DNA from: Cyanobacteria bacterium RU_5_0
GTDB lineage: Bacteria > Cyanobacteriota > Cyanobacteriia > Elainellales > Elainellaceae
Assembly: GCA_012033255.1 (NCBI GenBank)
Contig: JAAUSF010000046.1
Location: 1-32,648 of the forward strand
Direction: 5' to 3'
Length of the DNA: 32,648 nt
The position numbers were made by a program, and so were the translations under genes. How positions within the stretch are numbered: the first letter of the stretch is position 1; each line of letters begins with the position of its first letter. Below are positions 8,155 through 16,111 of the stretch, in pieces. The notes under the pieces are model-generated. The model saw only the letters and a program-made list of their open reading frames with translations. It did not search any database and was not told the origin of the DNA.

Positions 8155-8820
8155 ATGGTTGCAACCTCTGCTCAAATTGATGATCTCCAGGTAGACGATC
8201 TGCAAGGTAAAGTCACCCAGAAGGTAGTGCTAGAAAATGTAAGCTGGCAGACTTATCAAGCACTGCTAGCAGATTTGGGCGATCATCGAGCATCCCGTCT
8301 AACCTATGACGAGGGGACATTGGAAATTAAGATGCCGTCGAAGCTGCATGAGATTATCAATCGGCTGTTGGAGTTGATTATTACGGCGCTGGTTGAGGAA
8401 CTGGGGTTGAGTATCAAAGGCTATGGCTCAACCACGCTCGATCGCGAAGATTTGCAGAAGGGAGTCGAGCCAGACTCTTGCTTTTTTATTCAAAATGCCG
8501 ATCGACTGCAAGGGCTAGATCCGGAACTACCGGAAGGTTTGCCACCGGATTTAGCGGTAGAGGTAGACATCACCAGTTCCTCAACTCGTCGAATGGGCAT
8601 CTATCAGCAGTTGCGGGTGCCGGAGGTGTGGCGATACACGAAGCAAGGCATTACGATTTCTCGCTGGTCGGATGGCAGGTATGTGGAATGCGAGTTTAGC
8701 CCCACTTTCCCGATGATTTCGCCAGCGATTTTAGCAGAGTTTGTGCAGCAACGACAGACAACCGATGATATCGGTGTGGTGCTCTATGTTCGAGCCTGGA
8801 TTCGCAAATGTCCAGCATAA
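8155..8820 (+). CDS. Uma2 family endonuclease (1 of 3)
   Basis: A 221-residue protein of the Uma2 (DUF820) family, a PD-(D/E)XK-fold nuclease group greatly expanded in cyanobacteria. Family features are RLTYDEGTLEIKMPSKLHE near residues 48-66, the acidic strand GVEPDSCFFI (Asp107), and PPDLAVEVDITSSS (Glu136) with a following RMGIYQQLRVPEVWRY. The in vivo role of these proteins is unsettled. The last five residues (RKCPA) look unlike the usual family end and coincide with a recombinase fragment on the other strand, so the 3' end was probably replaced by an insertion. No strong ribosome site is seen. Confidence 0.85.
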   Translation: MVATSAQIDDLQVDDLQGKVTQKVVLENVSWQTYQALLADLGDHRASRLTYDEGTLEIKMPSKLHEIINRLLELIITALVEELGLSIKGYGSTTLDREDLQKGVEPDSCFFIQNADRLQGLDPELPEGLPPDLAVEVDITSSSTRRMGIYQQLRVPEVWRYTKQGITISRWSDGRYVECEFSPTFPMISPAILAEFVQQRQTTDDIGVVLYVRAWIRKCPA

Positions 8821-8882
8821 TGCTCGTAAATCATTTTGGAACTGGTGCCAACGAGCCTGGATGCATCTTTGGCATCCAGCAT
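8784..8882 (-). pseudogene. Tyrosine recombinase C-terminal fragment
   Basis: A minus-strand frame reads SRLVGTSSKMIYEHYAGH and ends at TAG 8784. The VGTS-x-KMIYEHYxGH pattern is the end of phage-type tyrosine recombinases, including the nucleophilic Tyr. Only about 32 residues survive; the Arg-His-x-x-Arg part is gone. It overlaps the end of the Uma2 gene and abuts the HsdR_N-like remnant, which suggests an insertion and deletion scar. Confidence 0.4.
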
Positions 8883-8887
8883 TTTGA

Positions 8888-9214
8888 TTTTGCTCAATAT
8901 TACAGGGACGGTTAGATGTGCTGGTGTTGAAGGATCAGTTTTGGGTAGTCGTAGTGGAGTCGAAGAAGACAGCATTGTCAATCTGGTCTGCCTTGCCCCA
9001 GACGCTGGCTTATCTGATGGCAAACCCCCAACCAGAGCAACCAAGTTTTGCACTGATGACAAATGGGGATGATTCGGTGTTTGTGAAGCTAACTCGAGAC
9101 CAGGGAGGGCAGTACAGCGTTTCACGGGTATTTGCAGCACTGACCTCTAATCAGGAACTGTATGGAATTCTTCAGGTCTTGAAGCGGATTAGTCAGGTCA
9201 TGGAAAGTGAATAA
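8888..9214 (+). pseudogene. HsdR_N-like (type I restriction R-subunit N-terminal domain) protein, 3' fragment
   Basis: The frame is closed by TGA at 8885 and open from 8888 to TAA 9214. It reads ILQGRLDVLVLKDQFWVVV, then ESKKTALSIWSALPQTLAYLMANP, and ends NQELYGILQVLKRISQV. The GRLDVLV...VVESK part is the E-x-K half of the PD-(D/E)XK nuclease motif found in small cyanobacterial HsdR_N-type proteins. The N-terminal half, with the first acidic residue, is missing. A GTG at 8918 could start a shorter product but would lose the domain core. It is best read as a truncated gene. Confidence 0.6.
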
Positions 9215-9450
9215 GATCGAGGGAAAATCGCCCCACTAACTCTGCGATCGCCCCACCCTAACCACACCCGCCTCACCCGATGTTGGCGATTGCAAAACCT
9301 ACCAAAATCAAAAGCTCAGTTTGCATCCTGTTGAAGCCAGAAAGCTTATGGGTGTTGAGTTATCCTACGGGAAGCCAGCTACGTGTCTCAACCCAATTTA
9401 TGAGTCGTGCGATCGCATTTCCAACGCACCCTACAAGAGTGGTGATCGCA
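9215..9450. other. Intergenic stretch with one hairpin
   Basis: No gene is seen here. TGGGTGTTGAG at 9349-9359 pairs with CTCAACCCA at 9387-9395 (one bulged base), enclosing a GGGAAGCC loop region. This is a palindrome of a type commonly dispersed between cyanobacterial genes. Confidence 0.4.
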
Positions 9451-10005
9451 CTAGTCATCCAGACCACGATAAAGTTCAGCAATCGCAAATTCCAGACCAA
9501 TGCTTTTCAAAACAACTCGATCGCCTGCCTCGTAAATGACCGTTTCCCAGGTGTTTGCTGAGGTGCGACGACGACATTCTACACACTGACTTTCTTGAGA
9601 AACTAAAATATATTCTTCCAACGATTCAATCTGTTGATAATCGTCAAACTTTTCGCCAACGTCAAAGGTTTGCGTACTGGGAGAAAGCACTTCGGCAATG
9701 AGTTTAGGATAGCGCTTGATGTAGCGGTCGTTGCGATCGCGCGGGTCACAGGTGACGAATGCATCGGGATAGTAATAAAACTGATCTTGGTAGTTGACCT
9801 TCACATTGCCGGAGTGAAAGCGGCAATCTGAGTCACCTAAATGCAAGTTGATTAGGCTTAGCAGGTTTAGGGCAAGGCGATCGTGGTTATCTGTGCCGCC
9901 AGCCATTGCATAGACTAAGCCACGCCGATATTCGTGGCGAATTGAGCTTTGACATTCGATGTCTAGATATTCATCGGGACTCAGGTAATGTGGGACGGCG
10001 AGCAT
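9451..10005 (-). CDS. Uma2 family endonuclease (2 of 3)
   Basis: A 184-residue Uma2 protein, full length for the family. It starts MLAVPHYLSPDEYLDIE with the usual YL(S/T)xxEYLxxE opening, then HEYRRGLVYAMAGGTDNHDRLALNLL. The catalytic PD-(D/E)XK core is YYYPDAFVTCD (Asp81) and PKLIAEVLSPSTQTFDVGEKFDDY (Glu105). No clear ribosome site precedes the ATG. Its 5' side lies beside the truncated RelE gene on the same strand, whose 3' half is missing. The Uma2 gene, or whatever brought it, may have replaced that half. Confidence 0.88.
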   Translation of the reverse strand: MLAVPHYLSPDEYLDIECQSSIRHEYRRGLVYAMAGGTDNHDRLALNLLSLINLHLGDSDCRFHSGNVKVNYQDQFYYYPDAFVTCDPRDRNDRYIKRYPKLIAEVLSPSTQTFDVGEKFDDYQQIESLEEYILVSQESQCVECRRRTSANTWETVIYEAGDRVVLKSIGLEFAIAELYRGLDD

Positions 10006-10055
10006 GGATTTTGGTATTGGGGGGAATCTTGTTGACTATTGTAGCGATCGCATTT

Positions 10056-10154
10056 TCACTTCCCAAAACAATCGCCCTTCTCATCGATGTAGATGGGGCT
10101 ACGTTTCAGAGATTTGAGGTCTTTGATGAAGCTGGGTAGATACTCAACCTTCAT
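10056..10154 (-). pseudogene. RelE/ParE-family toxin, N-terminal fragment
   Basis: Starting at an ATG that overlaps the preceding stop (TGATG), the frame reads MKVEYLPSFIKDLKSLKRSP and then loses family character, ending at 10056. This is the typical first helix of RelE/ParE toxins; the catalytic core (normally about 85 residues) is gone. It pairs with the frameshifted antitoxin just upstream. Confidence 0.6.
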
Positions 10155-10368
10155 CAGTCATCACCGTCTAGTGCTTTGAGAGCATCTTCTCGGCTCAGAG
10201 GGGTTTCGTGGCGCACCGCTTGCATTGCGTGATACAATCCCTCGTCTTCCAACGCCTCCAATAGGTGCTGATAATCAAGATGACTTTCTGAATTTGACCA
10301 GTATTGTCCATGACAAACTCTTGGACGAATGGGTAGTCTTCTGATGAGAGGGACTGGGCGGCAGACAT
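10154..10368 (-). pseudogene. RelB-type antitoxin, frameshifted
   Basis: From ATG 10368 the frame reads SLSSEDYPFVQEFVMDNTGQ, then IQKVIL. The continuation DYQHLLEALEDEGL, followed by MQAVRHETPLSREDALKAL, is found only after a one-base shift, ending at TGA 10154. One base appears to be missing near 10276. The restored protein (about 71 residues) matches the small antitoxins that precede RelE-type toxins in cyanobacteria. The stop overlaps the toxin start by one base. Confidence 0.6.
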
Positions 10369-10408
10369 CAGCTCAACCTAGGGCTACAAACATTACCGTG
10401 CGGTTACC

Positions 10409-10506
10409 TACAGCCGTTTTCACTTGCTTATGCCACTCTCTCACCCATCCACCCATCCACCCATCCACCCACTACTTATTGCTCAACCATCTGAAAATTG
10501 CTGTAA
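10409..10506 (-). repeat. MITE-like element with octamer minisatellite, copy B
   Basis: The minus-strand copy of the element at 2906-3059. The ends are TACAGCCGTTTTCA (10409-10422) and TGAAAATTGCTGTAA (10492-10506). The conserved flank reads CACTTGCTTATGCCAC on the + strand, the reverse complement of copy A's GTGGCTTATGCAAGTG with no mismatch. The minisatellite here is only three units of GGATGGGT (minus strand) against nine in copy A, so unit number varies between copies. Confidence 0.75.
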
Positions 10507-10601
10507 ATGGCGGACTATCTGATGGTGCGATTAGATGAATTGGCAATTCTGGTTCCCAAAGGGGAAAATAGGTTTGGAGCAACTATGCAAGAGGTCTGAT
10601 T

Positions 10602-11201
10602 GTGATCTTTGCTCAAACCAGTTCCTCAGAAGCAATAACCACTCGCCTCACGTTAGACGAGTATCGGGCGATGGAGGAAACCCATCCAGAACGCCACGAA
10701 TACCGCAACGGAGAGATCATTACCATGACAGGAGGCTCCGAAGCCCACAGTGCGATCGCCAGCAATATATTAATTTACTTAGGTTTTTTGCTCAAAGATA
10801 CTGATTTTCGGTTGTATAACAGCGACTTGCGAGTTTGGATTCCAGACTATCAGTGTGGAACTTATACCGATTTGATGGTGGTTCATGGACAGCCAGAGTT
10901 CAATGGCGATCGCAATGATGAAATTCTGAATCCTTGCCTGGTTGTGGAGGTTTTATCACCCTCTACCGAAGCCTATGACCGAGGCGAGAAGTTTAGAAAA
11001 TATCGCTCACTCTCCAGCTTTTATGAATATTTGCTGGTGAGCCAAACTGAACCCTATATTGAGCAGTATCACAACCTTGATCGGAGGAATAACGATCGCT
11101 GGCTCTGGCAAGCTCATGCTCACCTTGATCGATCGATCGTTCTACACAGCTTAAACGTAGAGCTTCCCCTGGCTGAAGTCTATCGCCGCATTAAGTTTTA
11201 G
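10602..11201 (+). CDS. Uma2 family endonuclease (3 of 3)
   Basis: A 199-residue Uma2 protein starting at GTG, with an AGAGG ribosome site about seven bases upstream. The family pattern is complete: RLTLDEYRAMEETHPERHEYRNGEI, MTGGSEAHSAIASNIL, then TYTDLMVVHG (Asp90) and PCLVVEVLSPSTEAYDRGEKFRKY (Glu116). It differs clearly from the minus-strand Uma2 at 9451, so it is not a recent duplicate. Three family members within 3 kb is dense even for a cyanobacterium. Confidence 0.88.
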   Translation: MIFAQTSSSEAITTRLTLDEYRAMEETHPERHEYRNGEIITMTGGSEAHSAIASNILIYLGFLLKDTDFRLYNSDLRVWIPDYQCGTYTDLMVVHGQPEFNGDRNDEILNPCLVVEVLSPSTEAYDRGEKFRKYRSLSSFYEYLLVSQTEPYIEQYHNLDRRNNDRWLWQAHAHLDRSIVLHSLNVELPLAEVYRRIKF

Positions 11202-11388
11202 AGTAGCTAAAGAAACCGGGCATACTCCCCCAACTGCTCCATCATCAACATCTTGCCCTTCATCAAATAACAGAATTGGGTAGTGCAATTTAGGAAAGGA
11301 TGGAGAAAATAGACTGTTTGGATGCCATCGCCCGTCGCCGTTGTTCATTGTAGTGATGAATGAAGTTCCAGATCGCCGCAAATGATTA

Positions 11389-11493
11389 CTAATCCTTCCA
11401 GTTTTGTTTGGCTCTAGAAAAAATTTCGTCTAATTGCTGTCCTTCATAGATCTGACGAGAAATTTCTACATAGTCAGTTGAGTTTTGGTTGAT
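11389..11493 (-). pseudogene. Small coding remnant, family unknown
   Basis: Directly after the HigA-like gene a minus-strand frame reads YVEISRQIYEGQQLDEIFSR and ends KQNWKD at TAG 11389. The composition is protein-like, but there is no start codon. I do not recognise the family; it resembles the tail of a small antitoxin-like protein. The remaining 11202-11388 holds no gene I can support. Confidence 0.35.
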
Positions 11494-11726
11494 TAAGCAA
11501 TCTCCTCTAGTTCAGGAATATGCTCAGCTTCATAATTTTCGATTAACACACCAATCACATCCATCATTGAAGCAAGAGGATGGGTTTCATCTTCACCAAC
11601 CTGATCGATCAAACTGTCTAGCAATTCAACTAAATGTTCGTATTCCTGCTCTGTATGAGGCACGAAAACAGTTTCAGCAATGGAAGACCATGCTCTGATT
11701 GTTTGATCTAAGTTGAGACTCGGCAT
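11493..11726 (-). CDS. HigA-like antitoxin
   Basis: A 77-residue acidic protein. The ATG at 11726 is chosen because it overlaps the stop of the HigB remnant (TAATG), the normal coupling in cyanobacterial higBA pairs. The sequence HTEQEYEHLVELLDSLIDQV, then HPLASMMDVIGVLIENYE, is the N-terminal segment conserved in these antitoxins. No helix-turn-helix follows, so this is the short form. Its cognate toxin is reduced to about 20 residues, so it is an orphan antitoxin in this locus. Confidence 0.7.
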   Translation of the reverse strand: MPSLNLDQTIRAWSSIAETVFVPHTEQEYEHLVELLDSLIDQVGEDETHPLASMMDVIGVLIENYEAEHIPELEEIA

Positions 11727-11788
11727 TATTTTTTCCACCTCTCGTCGTCATGTTCTGCGTGAGTTAAGATAGCTCGGATGTAAACATA
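11726..11788 (-). pseudogene. HigB-family toxin, C-terminal fragment
   Basis: In a frame different from the overlapping VapC-type gene, 11788-11726 reads YVYIRAILTHAEHDDERWKK and stops. VYIRxxLTHAEYDxxxW is the C-terminal strand and helix of HigB toxins. The N-terminal three quarters are absent; the sequence upstream is VapC instead. The join shows recombination between two toxin-antitoxin loci. Confidence 0.6.
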
Positions 11789-12125
11789 ATTCTTGAGCCA
11801 GCGCAGTAGAAGCGATTAGAATATCTGCGTCTCCAATCAGTTCGCCTCGCTGCCTCAAAAGCGCGTAGATATCAGAGGCTTTAATAATGATTTCATCAGT
11901 CAGCGGCAAAATTATATTTACATCACAGAAGCGATCACATGCTGCAAGCTGTTTTGCTGCACCTTTTGCCTTTAGCCCACGTAGAATCTCATATCGAGTA
12001 ATGATGGAGAAAGTGAACTGTTCATGAGCCAGTAAGTAGTCCTGAGCTTTTGGAATAACGACAGGATCTTGGCGCATGATGGCAGAGAGGATATCAGTGT
12101 CCAGAAGTGCAGGTAAAACGGTCAT
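11748..12125 (-). CDS. VapC-type PIN-domain toxin, C-terminally truncated
   Basis: A 125-residue PIN-domain protein with LLDTDILS (Asp9), RYEILRGL (Glu46) and GDADILIASTALA (Asp99, Asp101), three of the acidic clusters of this Mg-dependent ribonuclease family. The usual end, a strand of the type 'LVTNNTRHFxRIxxLxLENW', is missing. The frame instead runs out of phase through HigB-derived DNA for about 12 residues (CLHPSYLNSRRT). The fourth active-site position is therefore lost and activity is doubtful. It overlaps its antitoxin gene by four bases (ATGA), as expected for a vapBC pair. Confidence 0.75.
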   Translation of the reverse strand: MTVLPALLDTDILSAIMRQDPVVIPKAQDYLLAHEQFTFSIITRYEILRGLKAKGAAKQLAACDRFCDVNIILPLTDEIIIKASDIYALLRQRGELIGDADILIASTALAQELCLHPSYLNSRRT

Positions 12126-12361
12126 TGATTCGCCGATTCTTCAAAAAAGTTTTGCCGGTCTAGCGTAATCTGTTCAATGTCTTGAATTTGTTCGGTAGAA
12201 AATCCTTGATAGACTTCAGATGCCAACTGAAGCATTCGATCGGGGCTTATCTTGTTCTTCGACTGAATAATTAACCGAACTTCTTGTCCTTCAGATAACT
12301 CTGGCGATTTTAATGGACGAAAGATGCCGTTTTCATAAACTGCTTCTACAATCTGTTGCAT
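12122..12361 (-). CDS. DUF104-type antitoxin paired with the VapC gene
   Basis: A 79-residue protein. The ATG at 12361 follows AAGGAAG by about six bases and begins MQQIVEAVYENGIFRPLK, the exact opening style of DUF104/AF2212-like antitoxins; an upstream ATG at 12388 is less likely. The first 40 residues form a small beta barrel (VYENGIFRPLKSPELSEGQE, then VRLIIQ), and the C-terminal part would wrap the toxin. It overlaps the PIN-domain gene by four bases. Confidence 0.75.
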   Translation of the reverse strand: MQQIVEAVYENGIFRPLKSPELSEGQEVRLIIQSKNKISPDRMLQLASEVYQGFSTEQIQDIEQITLDRQNFFEESANQ

Positions 12362-12389
12362 ATTCTTCTTCCTTTTTTTATTTTGCATT

Positions 12390-15284
12390 TTACATTTTGA
12401 ATTTTTCTAATTGCTCCTGTGCCCATTCTCGCAGTTGCTCATCGGGGTCATTGAAGGCACGATCGAGCAGCAATTCTAGAATTTTGGGATGTGCGGGATA
12501 ATGAGTGAGGAGGGCTTCCAAGGCAGTTTGGCGGGGATTAAATTGCCGAGCACCTTCTCGTTGAAATGGATCTTGCACAACAATTTCACACAACAACTCA
12601 AAGACACCCGATGCTCGAATGAAATACTTAGCGATGGCTTCTGCTGCTGTCTCACGCACAAATCCCTCTTTTGCTTGCTGAGAAAGAGATTTCAGGAACA
12701 ACAATACTTCTGGATTGCTTTGATAATATTCTGCAAGTGACCAAATCGCTGCATGGCGAACAAATCCTCCGTCGGTTTCTTGCTTTGCCCTTGCTTTGAG
12801 CCAGTCTAATGTTTCTGAACTATTACAATAATTTTCAGCAACTGACTTTACTGCTGACCATCGAGCAGGTCCACGTTCGTCTCCAGGGTTTATATTCTGT
12901 TGTGTTTGTAATTTGAGCCAATCCAATGTTTTTGGATAGTCATGATAATACCTACCAAGTACATATATCGCTGCCTGACGAGGTAGTGCCCACCGACAAT
13001 TTTCTCGTGCAGGCAGCGATTTGAGCCATGCAAGAGTTTGTTCTGTGTGGAAACAGTAAACAATGCGATTTAAGATCGCCTCAGTTGCATCATAAGATAG
13101 AGGAACTTCTGGTTTTTCTACTTCAGAGCAAAGATGCTGTTTCAGCTTAAGTTTTGTAGAGGCGACTGAGCTTAAATCTTTAACTTCAGATAAACAATCT
13201 GCTGCAAGTAGTAGATTGTTTACCCCTTCAGTGTTCACACGAAAATCTGAGGCATTATTGGCTCCCACATCTTCTAAGCAAGAACTCCGGTCAATGTCCT
13301 GCTTCATTAAATATTCGATCAATGGCGCAGCAAACTTTGCGTCAATCATTCCACAAATTAGCCTCAAAACCTCATGCCAGGTTTCATCTTGCCAGTGTTG
13401 ACCAAAGACCTCATCGCGCAATTGTTCAAAGGTGAGAGTGCGTTGTTTCTCAAAGCGATCGACAATTTCAACGGCACAAAAATACTCCAAGAAAGTCCGG
13501 TGCATGAAACCGTAGGTATCGGCTCCGCGATCGCAAAGGATAAAGTTTCGCTCTCGCAGTTGTTGAATCAACCGATTGGCTTTTTCACGGGGTTCGCTGA
13601 AGCCCTGATCGCGCAAATAGTCGGTCAAAATGCGGGTGAGGCGATCGCAACTAATCAAATTTCCCTTGAGTCCGTCTTCCCCTGCCTGCATCTCATAGGC
13701 AATCAGGCGCAACATCTCCTGCTTTTCCCGTCGCCCGATCGCATCCATCGGTAACTGCAATCGCTTGTGATCCACATCCCAGTGGTAGAGCAACACCCGC
13801 GAAGCCTGGTCATAGAGGTCGGCACGATCGCGGGGTAATTCCTGTCGTCGATTCAGAATTGCCATCATCGTCAGCAACAGCGGATTATCTGCCAGGTTAG
13901 CGATCGCTTTAGAACTAGCAATGGCATCCTTCAAGCGTTGTTTCAATCGCACTTTATCCGGATCGCTGCCCATTGATAGGTCATACCAGCGATCGATAAA
14001 TTCGTGAATTTCGTCGGTATCCAGGGATTGAATCGTGAAGTGTCGGAAACCACTGTGTTGAAGTCGTTCGGGGTTGTAGCCGATGATTCGAGACGTGACC
14101 AAAACCTGAGCTTTGGGATATTGCTGCGAAAAGCGAATGACATCGTCGATGACGGTCGATTGGGTCGCGCGATCGAACACCTCGTCCAGCCCATCAAACA
14201 TGAGCAGTGTGGGAGACTCCAGCAAATGCTGATGAAGTTGCTGCTGGTCAAATTGCCAATCTACACCCCGACCTCGATGCAAAAATTCGAGGAAGTTGGC
14301 AGATGGATTGATGGCAAATTCTCGCAACTCAATTAATAGCGGCAGTTTCTCGGTTTTGCCCTCTACCCATTCCAGTGCCAGATATTGCAACAGACTCGAC
14401 TTACCCGATCCCGGATCTCCTAAAATAACCGCCCATTGAGAGTTAGCTACCGCGTCTAAAACCTTTCGTGCGGGTTGCTGAAAGTATTCATGACGATAAT
14501 GCTCTAAGGCTTCAGGCGATAAATCTGCTTTGAGTTGTCCTTCCGCTTGCAGTTGTCGTTTCAAGTCCAAAGGTAGGTCGTAGCGCATTGGAGGCATAGC
14601 TTCTCGCACAGTTTGCTCAATGAACATTGCCCATAGCTTGATGGCATCGACGCGATCGGTGCTATCCAGGGTATACAGCTTTAGATAGCCATAGCTCGAC
14701 TGCAAACTGGCTCGATAAGTCTCAACATCAAATCCCGGTGAGAGTTGCGCTGTATTGCGGGCAATGTCTTCTAATAGATCGGTTTCGAGCAGCGATCGCA
14801 ACTCTGGATTCGCTTTAACAATGCCTTTGACCTGATACACATATTCTTTGCCGACACCCCGCCAATCAAACTCTTCTGAAGGGAATTGCCATCCAGAGAC
14901 TTGATACTGTTGTGTCCAGATTTGTTCTAACTGCGCATAATCAATTTGTTTACAATCCTTCTCAAAGGCTTTTCCTAGAATAGGGCGCACTGCCTTATCT
15001 TGCACAAACTTCTTGATCACTGCTTTATAGTGATGCTGAATACTGGTTTCAGGAACGTCGTTAATCTGAAGTTCTTTAATAAATCGCTTGATAAAGTAGC
15101 CAATTGCTTCTGCCATTGGCGTTCTCAGTGTTGTGGCATTTAGTCGGCTGACTCCGCTACTCAGGCAATCCTTAAAAAAATCTTGAACATACCCCTCCAG
15201 GACAGGCTTACCCAAATCGAGTACCTGCTCCAGCACCAGCTTACCTAGCTCTATTCCTGTTGTGGCAGCCAACCATTCCAGCAT
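12390..15284 (-). CDS. NACHT domain NTPase with C-terminal HEAT repeats (STAND protein)
   Basis: A 964-residue protein. Residues 1-270 are an alpha-helical N-terminal region, a candidate effector or adaptor, with no recognised catalytic motif. The NACHT module follows: Walker A VILGDPGSGKSSLL (287-299), Walker B TLLMFDGLDEVFDR (359-372) with the NACHT-typical small residue after the acidic pair, and VLVTSRIIGY (395-403). A winged-helix/arm region ends near FMHRTFLEYFCAVEIV (about 610). From about 740 to the end are HEAT-like repeats built on 'LxWLKxxxxQ...VRxAAxxxLAxYY', probably the sensor. Bacterial NACHT proteins of this plan act in anti-phage defence by sensing a viral product and then assembling. 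The gene stands alone among toxin-antitoxin and mobile remnants, which fits that role; the trigger and output are unknown. Confidence 0.85.
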   Translation of the reverse strand: MLEWLAATTGIELGKLVLEQVLDLGKPVLEGYVQDFFKDCLSSGVSRLNATTLRTPMAEAIGYFIKRFIKELQINDVPETSIQHHYKAVIKKFVQDKAVRPILGKAFEKDCKQIDYAQLEQIWTQQYQVSGWQFPSEEFDWRGVGKEYVYQVKGIVKANPELRSLLETDLLEDIARNTAQLSPGFDVETYRASLQSSYGYLKLYTLDSTDRVDAIKLWAMFIEQTVREAMPPMRYDLPLDLKRQLQAEGQLKADLSPEALEHYRHEYFQQPARKVLDAVANSQWAVILGDPGSGKSSLLQYLALEWVEGKTEKLPLLIELREFAINPSANFLEFLHRGRGVDWQFDQQQLHQHLLESPTLLMFDGLDEVFDRATQSTVIDDVIRFSQQYPKAQVLVTSRIIGYNPERLQHSGFRHFTIQSLDTDEIHEFIDRWYDLSMGSDPDKVRLKQRLKDAIASSKAIANLADNPLLLTMMAILNRRQELPRDRADLYDQASRVLLYHWDVDHKRLQLPMDAIGRREKQEMLRLIAYEMQAGEDGLKGNLISCDRLTRILTDYLRDQGFSEPREKANRLIQQLRERNFILCDRGADTYGFMHRTFLEYFCAVEIVDRFEKQRTLTFEQLRDEVFGQHWQDETWHEVLRLICGMIDAKFAAPLIEYLMKQDIDRSSCLEDVGANNASDFRVNTEGVNNLLLAADCLSEVKDLSSVASTKLKLKQHLCSEVEKPEVPLSYDATEAILNRIVYCFHTEQTLAWLKSLPARENCRWALPRQAAIYVLGRYYHDYPKTLDWLKLQTQQNINPGDERGPARWSAVKSVAENYCNSSETLDWLKARAKQETDGGFVRHAAIWSLAEYYQSNPEVLLFLKSLSQQAKEGFVRETAAEAIAKYFIRASGVFELLCEIVVQDPFQREGARQFNPRQTALEALLTHYPAHPKILELLLDRAFNDPDEQLREWAQEQLEKFKM

Positions 15285-15439
15285 ACTAAGATTTCAGAAG
15301 TGACCGAATACTACCTCTAATATTGCATCCATGTTGGGGAGATGCCAGAGATTGCAAGCTCAAACCACAGCAGGCAACTGAAATGAACCCTTAAATTCGG
15401 ACAGAGGATTGAAGAATTTAAGGAAATTCTTCGTTTATA

Positions 15440-16111
15440 TCATGATTCTTTGTTTGTATCATGATTCTTCTTTTTCTGTTCATTCCATTTCTGCTCATAT
15501 TCATCTGGAGTTAGATAACCCAATGATGAATGTATTCTCTTTCTCATGTACACATCCTCTAAAAACTGCACTCCCTGATCAGAATGATGAATCTCTGGAT
15601 ACCCCTTCTCTAATCCCTTGTTAAGAGCCGTTATCGTCAGGCTCTGATCCATGCTCCGAGCCAAATGCCATCCTCGAATACTTCGTGTGAATACATCCAT
15701 CAACACGGCTAAGTAGACAAACTCCTGTTGCAATTTGATATACGTGATGTCTCCCACCCAAACCTGATCCGGTCGCTCAATCACTAAATTCATCACCAGG
15801 TTCGGATATCGCTTGAATTTATGATTACTGTTGGTTGTTCGCTCTCGCTGGACGGGTCGCTTGCCAACCAACCCCATCTCCCGCATCAATCGCGCAACTC
15901 GTTTATGATTAATGTCATGTCCCCTTCGCTTTAACATTACTGTAATGCGTCGATCGCCGTAGGTTGGATGTTGCCCTGCAAGCACCCGGATCGCCTCTTT
16001 GATCTCGGTCTCATCCACTAAGCCTTGCTGCTCATAGTAGACCTGACTACGGGGATAATCCAGCACCTGGCAAACGGTGGCAATCGGATAGTCCTCAATT
16101 AACTCCATCAC
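15440..16111 (-). pseudogene. IS3-family transposase OrfB with internal deletion
   Basis: A 223-residue frame with the IS3-family rve (DDE) domain: helix-turn-helix-like start TVCQVLDYPRSQVYY, YGDRRITVMLKRRGHDINHKRVARLM, then the first Asp (VWVGDITYIK, 121) and the second (HHSDQGVQ, 178). Right after VQ the sequence jumps to FLEDVYMRKRIHSSLGYLTP, which normally lies about 50 residues later. The in-frame deletion removes the third catalytic residue (Glu), so the protein cannot be active. It overlaps OrfA by four bases. Confidence 0.8.

Noticed and set aside
8784..8882. Integron integrase remnant near the Uma2 gene
   Set aside because: The short C-terminal motif fits phage-type recombinases, not IntI, and it is 7.5 kb from the attC cluster with unrelated genes between.
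9280..9561. 93-residue plus-strand frame at 9280-9561
   Set aside because: It overlaps the well-supported minus-strand Uma2 gene and an intergenic palindrome, and has no family pattern.
10154..10368. A plus-strand open frame over the same bases (about 10329-10538)
   Set aside because: It runs into the minisatellite repeat (Pro/His/Ser runs) and has no ribosome site; the minus-strand antitoxin signature explains the DNA better.
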